Positions 1 through 11,482 of a DNA stretch of 64,000 nt are shown one piece after another. How positions within the stretch are numbered: position 1 is the stretch's first letter; every line of letters begins with the position of its first letter. Position numbers and translations under genes: made by a program. A model generated the notes under the pieces. That model saw only the letters and a list, made by a program, of their open reading frames with translations. It did no database searches and was not told the DNA's origin. Origin of the DNA: Cochliopodium minus (taxonomy: Eukaryota; Discosea; Himatismenida; Cochliopodiidae); NCBI GenBank assembly GCA_024220525.1, contig JAMYWO010000095.1, positions 45,402 through 109,401 of the forward strand, given 5' to 3'.

Positions 1-39
1 TTGTTTGAATACAATAAAACTAAAGGCAAATTTTATTCA

Positions 40-1670
40 ATGACCCCAACCTTTAAAATCTTGTTATTTCTCGTGCTCATATCGATATTATTCATCATAT
101 ATATCAACAGCCATTATCTCATAGATTATAATGATCCCATCCCAACAATCTATCCAAATCAAAACAATAAAAAAAAAATAGCGATTTTGATAACACATCA
201 AGGGGTCTTTAAAATACACGAGAAATTATTTTTTGTTAGTGCACGTCAGAATGTTGATTATGATTTCATTTTTCTGGTGCCCGAATTCCCCAAATTCGAA
301 TTCAAATTAGATCTGATCTCTTTCCTGCACAACATCAAATTTGTGGTGATCGAGAATCATCCTCATTTCTTCTTGGATCGAATGTATAAGGCAATCCATC
401 AAGAAAATCATCCAAGCAAATCAGATTGGAAAGATAGAATCCAATATGAGCCAAAATTATTAAATGGGTAAAAAAAAAAAAAAATTATATTAACATTATT
501 TAATCATTTTTTTTCCTTAATCTTTTTTTGATTAAGTTTTTATTTTTTAAAAATATTTACAGTTTTATTTTTTATTATTTTCTCTCGATCAGATTCAAAC
601 AATTTTATGGATACATTTATGAAAGTTACATCCCCGAGAAATTTTACACACATTACGGTAAAAAAAAAAAAACTAAAAAAAAATCTCAACATTTACTTTA
701 AAATTCAAACATTTACTTTAAAATTAGGGTGGGCTGGTTAAAAAAAACAAAAATTAATCTTAAATTTTTTAAATTTTTTATTGTAAAAACTTTTAAGATA
801 CCAAAATGTTGTTTGGAAATTTGTCAGAGTTTTTCACTAAAGACATTTTAGATAAGAATGACATTGTGTCAACAACAGATGCCAAAAACTTGATCAATTT
901 CAAAAGTAAAAAGTCAAAAAAAAAATATTAATTTTTTGAATTAATTTTTTTCTAAAAAAAACTTTACCTAACAAATTTTTTTTTAATTAAGATTATTTCA
1001 CAATTTTAAAAAACAACGAATTCAATAGAAATTTGTACAGAGTTTGCAGAGAATGTGTGGAAGATCTTTTGGAAGGGAAAAAGGAGGCATATTCAAGCGA
1101 TACCTTTTCCCAAGCAATAATAGAAAATACTGATCTTCCTTTTTATTTCGTAAGTTCAAGTCCTTTTGGGGTCGAACTAAATAATTTTAACGTAAAAATA
1201 AAATTTAAAAAATAAAAACAAAAAAAAAATAAAAATTCATGAATGAAGATATTAAAATGGGTCCATGGGAGATTGTTAAGATTGGAGGATATAGGTGTTC
1301 TTCCTTTTAATAAAACTTTTGATCCTCCTATCAATAATCTGAACAGGAAAGGATGTGAAAGGACAATATTCAAGGGATATATTCGCAAGTCTTGTTTTTT
1401 TATTGGATATGGTGCTTTGGGTAAAAAAAAATGATTAAAATAATAAAAATAATTAACAAAAAATTATTTTTAGATTTTTTTAAAAATGATCATGACCCAA
1501 TCATGTATGCAACTTATTCCAATTTTGTTTCAGAACTTCCTTTCCTTAGAACCTCCAAATTGATTGGCTTCAGTGACCAAGTCTTCAACTTTTCGAACAA
1601 TGCGAATAAAATTTATGTAAAAATAGATCCTGAAATAGATTCTTTTTATGTTGTGGACAAATTGGAATAA
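40..1670 (+). CDS. Type II membrane protein, glycosyltransferase-like
   Basis: Seven exons join in frame to 392 residues: 40-467, 593-657, 728-736, 798-905, 992-1191, 1249-1420 and 1474-1670. Residues 5-25 form one hydrophobic helix after a short cytosolic N-terminus, the plan of a Golgi type II glycosyltransferase. The middle carries YGWADTKMLFGNL, which resembles the W-x-D-x-D...G-[ND]-[LI] signature of cytosolic-facing or Golgi glycosyltransferases of the DUF6625 sort, with Lys where the second Asp is expected. Exon 3 is only 9 bases; leaving it out also keeps the frame but loses the GWA part of the motif. The frame stays open to base 1, but the Met at 40 sits just before the membrane helix, so I start there; an upstream exon outside the window is possible. 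Family assignment is inference from one motif. Confidence 0.5.
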
Positions 1671-1738
1671 ATAAAAATAAAAAATATTTATTAGAAAAAA
1701 AAATTGTTAAATAATTAAATTTTTTATTGTATTTTTGA

Positions 1739-3415
1739 TTAATTTCTTTTGAATTTGGAAAAAGAAGAAATGTTCTTTTGAACAGGCATTTGAGGCTCTT
1801 CCTCTTCCTCTTCGCTATCCTCAATATTGCTTTCAACGACCTTTGAAATAATGGATTGTTCTTCCCTTACAATATTATGACTGAAAAATGGTTTTTCGTT
1901 TTGATTTATAAACATATTATTGTTGTCATTTTTGTTCTCAACTTTAAGTTCACCTTTCTTTTTTAAAATAGATTTTAAAGGTTGGTTCTTGTTATTATTA
2001 TTATCATTGGTTTGTCTTAATGGAGAATTTTCCTCAATTGTTATCTCTTTTTGTTTTTTGTCCTGATGTTTACTTTCATTTTGTTCTTCAAGGTTCATTC
2101 TTTTAAAATATTTTTCAATAAAATTTCCTTTTTCGTCAATACGTCTCATTTCCCCAACAGATTCTAAAAAGAAAAAAAATAAAGAAATTTAAATCAATAA
2201 TTCAAAAAAAATAAATAAAAATAAAAATTAAAAATACTCTTTTGCTCTTCTTCATCACTAAAGTAAGGTTCTATTATTTCGAAAAGTTCCACGTTGGGAT
2301 TATCCAAATCATCTTCATCCTCCTCACTTTCCATCCTCCTCTTGAAATAACCCTCTCTATCCCTATCGTCCTCCATGTAATCTTCATCTTCATCCTCACC
2401 ATCTCCCTCCTCTAACATTTGTTTTTTGGAAGTATTGGTATTGCCAAATATTTTTTCATCAAAACTAACCCTCTTTTTTTCAACAAATGTTTTATTCAAA
2501 TTGTTTTTATTGTTTTCATTAGAATTAGTTTTATTGTTTGTGTCCATTTTATTATTATTTTTTTCGTCAGTTTTATTGTTGTTGTTGTTAGAGGTTGTTT
2601 TAGTGGGGGACTTGGGTTTGCTTGAATTGTTTCCGAACATGTTTTTGAAATTAAAAGCAGAACCTTGTTGTTTTTTCACTTCTTTTTTGGGTTGGGGAGT
2701 GTTTGTTTCTTTTTTAGGTTGGGGTATGGGTTGAGGTTGTGATTGTGTCTGTGGCATTACTCTAGGTTGTGGTTTTTGTTGGTTTGTTTCTTTTTGTTGT
2801 GTTGTTTGTGTTGTTGTTTGCTTCGTTGTTGTTTGGGGCTGTTCAGTTTTTTGGGTCTCTTTGATGCCATATTTTGCCAAAAATTGTTCTTTTTCTCTCA
2901 CACTGAAGTTGAGCTCCTTTTCTGATACTTTCAAAAAAAAGATTAAAATCTCTTTTGAGAAAAATGAATATAGTCTTTGGATTTTTGAATAAATTACCTA
3001 TTTTTTGAATGATAACAAGCCAATTAATTGATTGAAGAATATTTCAGCAAAAATAAATAATAGAATTTTCAAATATTCGATTGTATAAAAGCAATTGACA
3101 ACAATTTTCATTTAAAGAAAGAAAAATTTTACATTTTATTCTCCTATCTATCAATTCTCTTGATTGTTTGACAGATTTATCCACAAAATAATTATCTCCC
3201 AATAAAACCATCACCTGATTCGTGTTGATTAACTTTCCTGGAAAGAAAGCTACATCTCCAAAAGGGACCATAATCTTGTGGGAGAGTTTATCGGGGAGAG
3301 CAGAGAGGGTATTATCCAATTCCAAATATTCCTCTTTATATCTCTCCAATCTATCAATCTTGTCCCTAATTTGATTATAACCTCTTGAGAATTCTTGTTT
3401 TGATTGAGAACTCAT
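1739..3415 (-). CDS. URI1: URI1 homologue, unconventional prefoldin RPB5 interactor
   Basis: Three exons (3415-3133, 2927-2238, 2163-1739) give 465 residues. The N-terminal prefoldin alpha-type domain (about residues 5-110) has a coiled coil, then VPFGDVAFFPGKL and VMVLLGDNYF, which match the hallmark beta-strand segment of URI. Behind it come a long Gln/Thr/Pro and Asn-rich linker, an acidic stretch, KRVSFDEK, and a C-terminal PLKSILKKK segment like the conserved SILK-type element of URI proteins. In other eukaryotes URI joins the R2TP/prefoldin-like chaperone complex that assembles RNA polymerases by binding RPB5. The Q/N-rich linker is long, as usual in AT-rich protist genomes. Its 3' end lies only 68 bases from the convergent gene at 40-1670. 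Confidence 0.85.
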
Positions 3416-3520
3416 TTTTTATTTATTTATTTTTTTTTTTATTTTTATTTTTTTAATTTTAAAATTAATTTTAAATCAATTAAGAATCTTTTAAAATCAT
3501 CAGTCACATTTCCTGTTCTT

Positions 3521-5203
3521 TCACTTAAACTTTCTTTTATTCCCTTGTTTAGGATCTACTTTGGGAGTATTAGGATCAACACCTTTGACTGGAGAATCAC
3601 CCACCAAAGGGTTCTGAGTATACAAGACACGATTCATGCTAACATCATCTTCAAAAAAAGGGTTGAAAGAATGAGGAGTTTGAGGTGTGGGTGGTTTTTG
3701 GATATTGTAATGCAAAGGAGGTCGAGGAGTAGTTTGTTGTTTGATCAACTTGATAGGATTAATAGGGTTTTGAATATTAACAGGACTTTTAATGACTGTT
3801 GAATTTTGAGGATCATTTTGTTTGAGGGGAACTTTAGGAAACGGGTTCTTCATTGGATAGTTTTTCAATGGAATGTTATTTGGATTAACAACTTGTTTGT
3901 TAGGAAGAATGTTGATGCTTTTTGGAGGAATCTGAATTGGAATTGGGTTATATTTATTGATGGGTAGGTTGGGTGGAATTAGTTGAGTGGGATTTGGTAC
4001 TATATTCAAGGGAGTTCCTTCTTTGTTGATTTTTCTTCTTTTGGAATCTTTTTCTCTTTTTGTTTGAAACCATCTCTTCACAAATTCAGAACTTGTATTT
4101 GTTTGCTTTGCTAAATCATCAACCACATTCAAACTGGGGTATGGATCTTTCAAAATGCAACAATTAAAAATTAAAATGAAAAAAAAAGAACATCAAAAAA
4201 ATTACATTTTATATGAGACTTGTACCATTCTTCCAATGCAACCAGTTTACTATTATGCCCCTTTATGAAATGGAAAATAGTGATAAAATTATTAGACAAA
4301 TATTTGAAAGGTTTTTTTTAAATTTAAAAAAAAAATAGAAAAGGATGAGAAAAAGAAAATTATTTTTCTTACAATTCCCACATAATGATCTGCTACCAAG
4401 TCCAACTCAAAATTCTTCTTGAATTCAAGAATATCTTGGCAAACTAAATCTCTTAACCTCAATCCCACCCCTGAAAATCTCGAGATGATGTAATTGTATT
4501 TTGATTGGAGTTCTATTTGATAAACAGGTCTGATATAGCTGTAAGAATGATAGAGTAAAAAAAAATATATATAAAAATAATAAAAGATGTATAAAAGATT
4601 TTAGGTTAAAATATAAATATCGTTAAAATATCTTGAAGAGTGAATAAAAATATCTCGGAATGCATTCATTATCATTTTACCTTTGTGTTTTCCCATATTT
4701 ATAAATCCATTTGCAATATTCTCTTGCTATATTATTCAATCTAAGGATCTCTTCTTGATAATAATCCGCTAATTTATGCACATTATCTAAAAATAGCTTC
4801 TCCCTAAGAGTACTGGTTGGTTTGGAGGGAGTGATCCCTATCTTCAACAGAAATGCAATCAAATTCTGTTCCACCTTCAATGGGGCAGAAAAGATTTTAA
4901 ATTCTACAATCTGATTGGTGTCAAAATTCGAAAATAAATTCTTCTTCAAAGCCAAAAAATATCTGAAAAAAGAAAAAATTTGAATGAAAGATGCATTAGG
5001 GGAATCATTAGTATGTTTAATGGTTTGATTGAAATTTATATTTTTAAATCTTTCTTTTGGTCAAAAAAAAAGACTTACTTATTTTCAGAGATATTTTTTA
5101 TTAGGGTTTCTTCTTCAATTGATACTTCCTTCATCTCTGAATGCCCTTTCTCATTTATGTTGTTCTTCTTTATGATGTAGTTCTTTCTTCTGGGGAGTGT
5201 CAT
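3521..5203 (-). CDS. Homeobox (TALE-like) transcription factor
   Basis: Five exons (5203-5079, 4962-4681, 4538-4373, 4260-4206, 4146-3521) close in frame to 417 residues. A homeodomain spans about residues 192-245: LEEWYKSHIKYPYPS leads into LAKQTNTSSEFVKRWFQTKR, with the recognition-helix core W235-F236-x-x-K-R. The spacing with an extra PYPS in the first loop is typical of TALE-class homeodomains, although the usual WFxNxR Asn is replaced (WFQTKR). The domain is split by the intron between 4206 and 4146. The N-terminal 190 residues are helical and unrecognised. The C-terminal 170 are Pro/Asn-rich and low complexity, a likely activation or interaction region. A nuclear DNA-binding role is inferred from the domain. 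Confidence 0.75.
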
Positions 5204-5562
5204 TTTCTTTCCTTTTTTTTTTATAATTTAAATTTTTTAAAATGGTGGAGAACAAAATTCTTTTGTTTTCACTCCTGCTTCAAAGTCACAAAAGTCTTTT
5301 ATTTTGACAGTATTTATCAATTAAAATTTGAAAAATAGAATTAAAATATTCGTTAAACAGTAAGTTTCTGACAAGTTGACTTTTTCAAATTGAAAAAATT
5401 AATGAAATTTTGATCTACAATTACTTGTGATACAAGGGTGAATAATCAACAGAATTAAAGTAATAATAGAATATTAGAAGATTTTCTTGAATCATTTTAT
5501 TTTATAATATATTTTTTTTGTTTTTGTTTTGTGGATTTTCATTATCTCATATAATATCTTCC
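5204..5562. other. Intergenic spacer
   Basis: About 360 bases, strongly AT-rich, between the start of the homeobox gene and the stop of the cytochrome b5 gene. I see no coding exon, RNA gene or clear regulatory motif in it. Confidence 0.5.
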
Positions 5563-6210
5563 TTAATCTTTCTCTGCCTCAGTTATGAGAGGTAATCCAT
5601 CGAATCTTCTATCTTTGACCACTTGACCGATATGATAATTTTTCATGAGTTGTCTTGCACCTTGGCTGTGGCTGATACGTTCAAACATTTGAGTGGCATC
5701 TCTACCGGCCTCCTATAAATATGAAAAATATTGAAATTATATTTATTCAACAAAGATTAAATAATTTTACTTTGATTAAGACTTCTCTTCCTCCTGGATG
5801 AGCCAATGTCCACATTGTTAAATCATATACTTGATGATCGATAATTACCCATAATGAATCGTCGTTATTATGTTTTGCAACTTCTTCTCTTGTGAATATT
5901 GGCATTCTTTTATCGATTTCATAAGCTTTTTTTGTTGGTATATCACTTCCAAATCTTTTCATTTGAAAGAATGATTTGGAGAATGCAAATTTGCTTCCAT
6001 TATTAACCATATTTTTAAATCCATATTTACATTCCAAAGATATCTATTCATTAAACAAAAAATATAAATTATATTCTATATTTTTCAACTTTATGAAATA
6101 TTTTGCAGTATATATCCAAAATATCTTTATATTTTTGATTTTAAAAGGATATATCATAATATCCTTATTTGAAATACCTTCTTATTCATTTTAATTTTGG
6201 ATACCAACAT
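5563..6210 (-). CDS. Cytochrome b5-domain protein
   Basis: Three exons (6210-6178, 6043-5771, 5712-5563) make 151 residues. The cytochrome b5 haem-binding fold is clear: FTREEVAKHNNDDSLWVIID, then LAHPGGREVLI with the first haem-ligand His, and EAGRDATQMFERISHSQGAR with the second His in HSQGA. The last exon begins exactly at EAGRDAT. An N-terminal extension of about 60 residues, rich in Lys, Phe and Ser and lacking acidic residues at the start, could be an organelle-targeting peptide. No C-terminal membrane anchor follows the domain; the protein ends in a short charged tail. Such proteins pass electrons to desaturases, P450s or reductases; the partner cannot be told from here. The 11-codon first exon is inferred from frame and splice sites. 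Confidence 0.8.
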
Positions 6211-6465
6211 TTTTTTTTTTTAATATATTTTTCCTTTATTTCAAATAACCAATCAAAAACATCAATTAAAACCTGTAAACTCTTTCAAAGATTTTTAATT
6301 AATTTGCAATCTCTTTTATTTGAATTTTAAATATATTTCTAAATACTTTTACTTTGATATTTTAATGCACTGTTTAATAAATCAAATAAATATAAATATA
6401 TTATAAAAATAAAAAAAATTCTTCCTTTGAAAAAAATATATAAATTTTTTTTTTTTTGATTTGAA

Positions 6466-8447
6466 ATGAACACTGAAGAAAAATTCTCACATACAAAAGA
6501 TTTCTTTGTAAAACCTCGTCTTGGTAAGAATTATAAAAAAAAATATATATATTTTATATTTGTGATATAACAAAATATTAAAAAATTTTTTCCATCAAAA
6601 TTATAGAATATAAAACCGTTACTGGTGTAAATGGGCCTCTCGTAATTCTTGATAATGTTAAGGTAAGATAATAAAAGATTCAACTTCAATATTAATCAAA
6701 ACACTGACCAACCTTTATAAAAAATGATTTATCCATATCTCTTATATTTTTAAAATAGCTCCCACAATTTGCAGAAATTGTAAATATTACTCTTACTGAT
6801 GGTACTAAAAGAAGAGGACAAATTCTTGAAGTATCTGGTAAAAGAGCAGTTGTACAAGTTTTTGAAGGAACATCAGGTAAAATAATAATAAAAATGAATT
6901 TTCTTATTCTTTTTCTATTCCAATAATATAAAAAATTTTTATATGAAAATCATAAATCAAATTCCAAATAAATCAAATATATAAAGATGATTAGATAAAA
7001 ACAAAAATTTCAATTGATTTTTTTTCTACATATCATCTAATTTATTCATTTTTTTAAAATATTCTTTGAATAGGAATTGATGCAAAGGGTACTGCTGTCG
7101 AATTTACTGGAGATATTTTGAAAATGCCTGTATCTGAAGATATGCTTGGTCGTATCTTTAATGGTTCTGGAAAACCAATTGATAAAGGTCCAGAAGTAAT
7201 TGCAGAAGTATATTTGTACATTCAAGGTCAACCTATTAATCCATTTTCAAGAGTATATCCTGAAGAAATGATCCAAACTGGTATCTCTGCTATCGATCTT
7301 ATGAACTCAATTGCTCGTGGTCAAAAAATTCCTATCTTTTCTGCAGCAGGTCTTCCTCACAATGAAATTGCAGCTCAAATTGTAAGACAAGCAGGTCTTG
7401 TTATCCCTGAGGGCAAAAAACAAAAAGAAGGAGAAGGAGATAACTTTGCTGTCGTCTTCGCAGCTATGGGTGTAAGAAGACCTTCTATAATATCTTTTCA
7501 CAAACAATCATCTATATTTTCTTTATACATTGATTCTCTCTTATATAATCTTATTTTCTTAAAATATATCACTCTATTTATTGAATTATTACTTATTTTC
7601 CTTTTTAAAAAATATAAAGGTCAATATGGAGACTGCCAGATTTTTCAAACAAGATTTTGAAGAAAATGGTTCGATGGAACGTGTGACATTATTTTTAAAT
7701 TTGGCAAATGATCCTACCATCGAACGTATTATTACTCCTCGTTTGGCATTGACCACCGCAGAATACCTTGCATACCAATGTGAAAAGCACGTTTTGGTCA
7801 TTTTGACTGATATGTCTTCCTATGCTGATGCGCTCCGTGAAGTATCAGCAGCTCGTGAAGAAGTACCGGGACGTCGTGGTTATCCAGGTTACATGTATAC
7901 CGATCTTTCCACCATCTACGAAAGAGCAGGTCGTGTAGAAAACAGAAATGGATCCATCACCCAAATTCCAATTCTTACCATGCCTAACGATGATATCACC
8001 CATCCTATTCCTGATTTGACCGGTTATATCACTGAAGGACAAATTTATGTCGATCGTCAATTACACAATCGTCAAATCTACCCACCTATCAACGTATTGC
8101 CATCCCTCTCCCGTTTGATGAAGAGTGCTATCGGAGAAGGTATGACCAGAAAGGATCACTCTGCTGTCTCCAATCAAATGTATGCCAACTATGCTATTGG
8201 TAAAGATGTCATGGCTATGAAGGCTGTCGTCGGAGAGGAAGCTTTGACCCAAGAAGATCGTCTTTACCTTGACTTTTTGACTTCTTTTGAAGGTAAATTT
8301 TTGGCTCAAGGTTATGGTGAATCTCGTACTATTTATCAATCTCTTGATCTTGCATGGTCTCTTCTTCGTACCTTTCCAAGAGAAAATTTAAAGAGAATCA
8401 GTACCAAAGAGTTGGATGAATTTTATGTACGTCCTGAAAATAAATAA
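6466..8447 (+). CDS. ATP6V1B: V-type ATPase subunit B
   Basis: Five exons (6466-6523, 6607-6662, 6759-6876, 7074-7471, 7620-8447) give 485 residues, close to the usual length. The sequence matches the non-catalytic nucleotide-binding subunit of the V1 sector throughout: [18 protein letters not shown] at the N-terminal beta barrel, [37 protein letters not shown] where the catalytic A subunit has its P-loop, and [18 protein letters not shown] near the C-terminus. The enzyme acidifies vacuoles and endosomes using ATP. The first three exons are short and the large last exon is unusually GC-richer than its neighbours, with codon choice like a highly expressed gene. The start is the first Met and is directly followed by a hydrophilic N-terminus as in other B subunits. 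Confidence 0.95.
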
Positions 8448-8900
8448 TTATTTAATTTGGTTGATTAAAAAAAAAGTAAATTATTTGAATCAAACAACTT
8501 TTTCAGTTTTTTAAAATGAGAATTTTCTTAAAAAGCTTTGAGGAAATTAGAAGATTTTTTTGATAATCAAAGAGTTATCCCACAAAAAATTTTAATTATA
8601 TTGAAAGATTTGTTGATTGGATAACTTTACTTTTAAATGAAAAAAAGTATGTTAAAAAAGAAATAAAAAAAGTTTGAGACTTTTTTCATTTTTGAATGAT
8701 CAAAAATCTTAAAAGTTTGTTGATGAAATTCCAAAAAGAATTTGATTTTTTTTTACTTTTTGTTCAAAATTTTTTTTAAAGAAAAGAGAGAATGTTTTCT
8801 AAACTTTTGCCATAAGAATAAAGCGAAATAATAAAGGGAATTAAATTTAATTAAAAAAAAAAAATAATAAAAATTTTTTGTTTCTATATCATGATCAAAT
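8448..8900. other. Intergenic spacer between convergent genes
   Basis: About 450 bases of A/T-rich sequence between the stops of the V-ATPase B gene (plus strand) and the AP-1 sigma gene (minus strand). It probably holds both 3' untranslated regions. No exon or RNA gene is apparent. Confidence 0.5.
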
Positions 8901-9977
8901 TTAAATTTCATGCTTCAAATCGCTGGGATTTTCGAACATGATATCTTGCTGACCAATGACCCTCAAAATTGAATTTTTGCTGGTCTCCTGTAGTTCACCG
9001 GCCGCTATGATTTCTTCCAAAATGAAATAGGCTTTATAAAAATTGAAGATAAGATCCAATTCACAAACCTAACAAATCAAAAATTAATTTTAATTTTAAT
9101 TTGAAAAAAAGTTAAAAAGATTTACATTTCCGAAATATCTATCTAAGCATTCTACATAATGATGGATTGTTTCAAGTGATATTAATTCGTTGTCATCTTT
9201 ATCAACACATGCAATGAAATAAAGACTGGCATATCTATTTTTTTTTTTGTTTAAAAAAATGTAGATATCAGAGATTGAGGGTATTTGAGAGATAAGGTAT
9301 AATGATTCAATTATTCTTTTTTTGACCTTTTTATATTTTATTTTATCGTTTTATTATGATAATGAATGAAAGAGGAATCATTATGCTCTAATTCTGTTTA
9401 TATTGATTTATTTTGAAAATAATGTTATTTTATGCGAATACAAATTAAGATTATTCTTTATAAAGAATATAGAATTCAAGAATATAGAAAGTGAAAATTG
9501 GATTATTAAAGGGTCTCAATAATTTATAACTGAAATAAATTATTTATGAAATATCAAGTATGATGATTAAAAAAAGAAGCTTAGATCTTTGCTTCATTTA
9601 TATATTTTTAAATGAGATCAAAAAAGTTTAATATAAAATAATTTTATTGAAAAGAGAAAGGGAGAGTAAAAAAAAAATAATAATATTTTTACCTTTTGTA
9701 TACAATCTTATAATCTTTCCATTCAAGAAAGTTACATAACTTGGTATGTCTATTGATACACATATTTCCTACTTCTCTCACTATTCTTGATTTATCTTTC
9801 TCACTATAAACACCATACCATTTGGATAGTCTCAATTTCCCTTGTCTTGAGATCAAAAGAAAAAAATTCCACTACAAGATGGTTGATAGGTTAAAAAAAA
9901 AAAAATTTGGTATTATGAAAGAATATTGGTTGAGATAATTCAATTATAAATTATGGTGAAATGAAATATACGGTCAT
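8901..9977 (-). CDS. AP1S: AP-1 complex subunit sigma
   Basis: Four exons (9977-9972, 9871-9693, 9234-9126, 9068-8901) encode 153 residues, the normal size of a sigma adaptin. [17 protein letters not shown] opens the longin-like fold; later segments [36 protein letters not shown] and [19 protein letters not shown] are diagnostic of AP-1/AP-2 small chains, and [15 protein letters not shown] fits AP-1 sigma best. The subunit is part of the clathrin adaptor at the trans-Golgi network and endosomes. The start is the weakest part: I infer a six-base first exon (ATG ACC) joined to TGG AAT, giving MTWNFFLL; another start exon is possible. The intron 9235-9692 is unusually long for this window. The partner gamma subunit is encoded at 27724-30606. 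Confidence 0.85.
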
Positions 9978-10087
9978 TATGATCTAGATTTGTTTTTTTG
10001 AACAATTTTTTTTATAATTATTTAATCAAAAATATAAAAAAAGCTCACTTGATTTCAATCAATCATATTAGCTTTAATTTAAAAAAA

Positions 10088-10582
10088 ATGAAGAATGATT
10101 TGAAATGTATCATTTTTCACTTTTCACATCTATATATCAAATAATATTTCCCCTTTAAAAGATAATTTGATTACAGATATTGAACCAGAAAGAGATGGAT
10201 ATAACTTAAAAGTGAAAGTACTGGAAACATGTTTCTCAATGGAGAAAATAAATATGGATGGAACGAAAACAAGAGCATCTGAAGTATTAATAGGAGATGA
10301 AACTGGCGTTGCTTATTTATTATTGAAGAATGGTATCAATTGGGAAACTAATTAATTTGATATTCTCTAAATATCTATTCAAAAAAAAAAGATCAAATAG
10401 ATTTATGTCAACCAGGAACATCATTGGAAATATTAAATTGCAAAACAATAATGTTGAAAGGATTTATAAGAATAATAGTTGATAGATGGGGAAAAATAAA
10501 TCAACCAATAGAATCATATGAGTTCTCTGCAAATCAGAACATAAATATCTCTGAAATTTCTTATGAAACAATAGATATCTAA
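10088..10582 (+). CDS. OB-fold nucleic-acid-binding protein (SOSS-B / At4g28440-like)
   Basis: Three exons (10088-10106, 10162-10332, 10392-10582) close to 126 residues. The pattern ITDIEPERDGYNLKVKVLE followed by ASEVLIGDETGVAYLLLKND and CQPGTSLEILNCKTIMLKGF is the OB-fold layout of the small single-strand-binding proteins related to SOSS-B/NABP and plant At4g28440-like proteins (G-D-E-T-G is the most recognisable element). These bind single-stranded nucleic acid, in animals in double-strand-break repair. The C-terminal tail is short and acidic, without the Pro-rich extension of metazoan NABP. Function here is inferred from the fold only. Confidence 0.65.
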
Positions 10583-10731
10583 TCTTCTAAACAAAAAATG
10601 GTGTATAATAAAGAATAATTTATTGAAAAAAGTTTATTTGTCCCATAGAAAAGATCATTGTTTTAGTTTATATACTTCTAATTATTTTTTTTATTTAAAT
10701 ATTTAATAATCTTCAGTTGAAATAGATTTAT

Positions 10732-11482
10732 TTAGATTTGTCTGATTCTCTTTCCAATTTGTGCACTGATTCTATCCAAATCTCTTCTTCCGATTTTGGT
10801 GACTCTTCTTCCTCCATTTGGGGTCTTTTCGATAAGTTGTAATTTTTCGAGTTGATGAAATACATGACGAATGATTGCACCAGAAGCAGGGGTATGATGT
10901 TTTCTTCCCTTGGATCTTCTGTTAAGTGCTCCATAAATATGTCTCAACGCACCTACTCCAACTCCTGGAGTAAGATACACTTTTCTTACAATAGATGCTG
11001 CACGAACATAGTACCAATCAGGATTTGCAGGTCCATTATAACAAAAACGTCCAGTTTTTACTGTATCAACATATTTTGGCAATTCAATTTTTCCAGTTCT
11101 TCTTAAATATCTTGAGAAATATTTGATAAAAGTTGCTGCATTAATATCCTATAATAATTTTTGAAATATAAAAAATATAAATAATTGGGGATGATATTAA
11201 CAATTTGTCTTATATTTTAGTTCAAATAATCAGTTATCAATGGTGAATTTGAGAAAAGAATAAATTTATATAATCTTTATAAATAAATTTGAGTATATAA
11301 TATATATAAATTTTTTGGTGTATATTGGTTAGAATATTCATTACATTAACAGTGTAACTTCCTGAAATTGGAAGTGGGCTTTGAATGGTTAATTGAACAG
11401 GGGTGGTAGTTGGAACGGTAGTCTCAGTTGTTGTTACTGGAGTTGTGGTAGGTACAGTAGTCTCAGGAGTTTGTGTGCTCAT
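10732..11482 (-). CDS. RPS19: Ribosomal protein eS19 with Thr/Pro-rich N-terminal extension
   Basis: Two exons (11482-11345, 11148-10732) give 184 residues against about 145 in most eukaryotes. The eS19 core is plain: SYTVNDINAATFIKYFSRYL, then ELPKYVDTVKTG, DWYYVRAASIVRKVYL, GVGALRHIYGALNRR, GAIIRHVFHQLE and GGRRVTKIGRRDLDRI. It belongs to the 40S subunit head. The oddity is the first 40 residues, a Thr/Pro/Val repeat (TTVPTTTPV occurs twice) encoded by the first exon and directly spliced to the conserved start of the fold. It might be an alternative-start artefact, but no in-frame Met lies nearer the core before the splice donor, except one inside the intron. Confidence 0.9.

Noticed and set aside
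1143-1388. Minus-strand 81-codon frame
   Set aside because: Antisense to an exon of the glycosyltransferase-like gene, which joins in frame on the other strand.
2419-2734. Plus-strand frames rich in Phe, Val and Leu opposite URI1
   Set aside because: They are the antisense of the Asn/Lys/Gln-rich linker of URI1 and have no family similarity.
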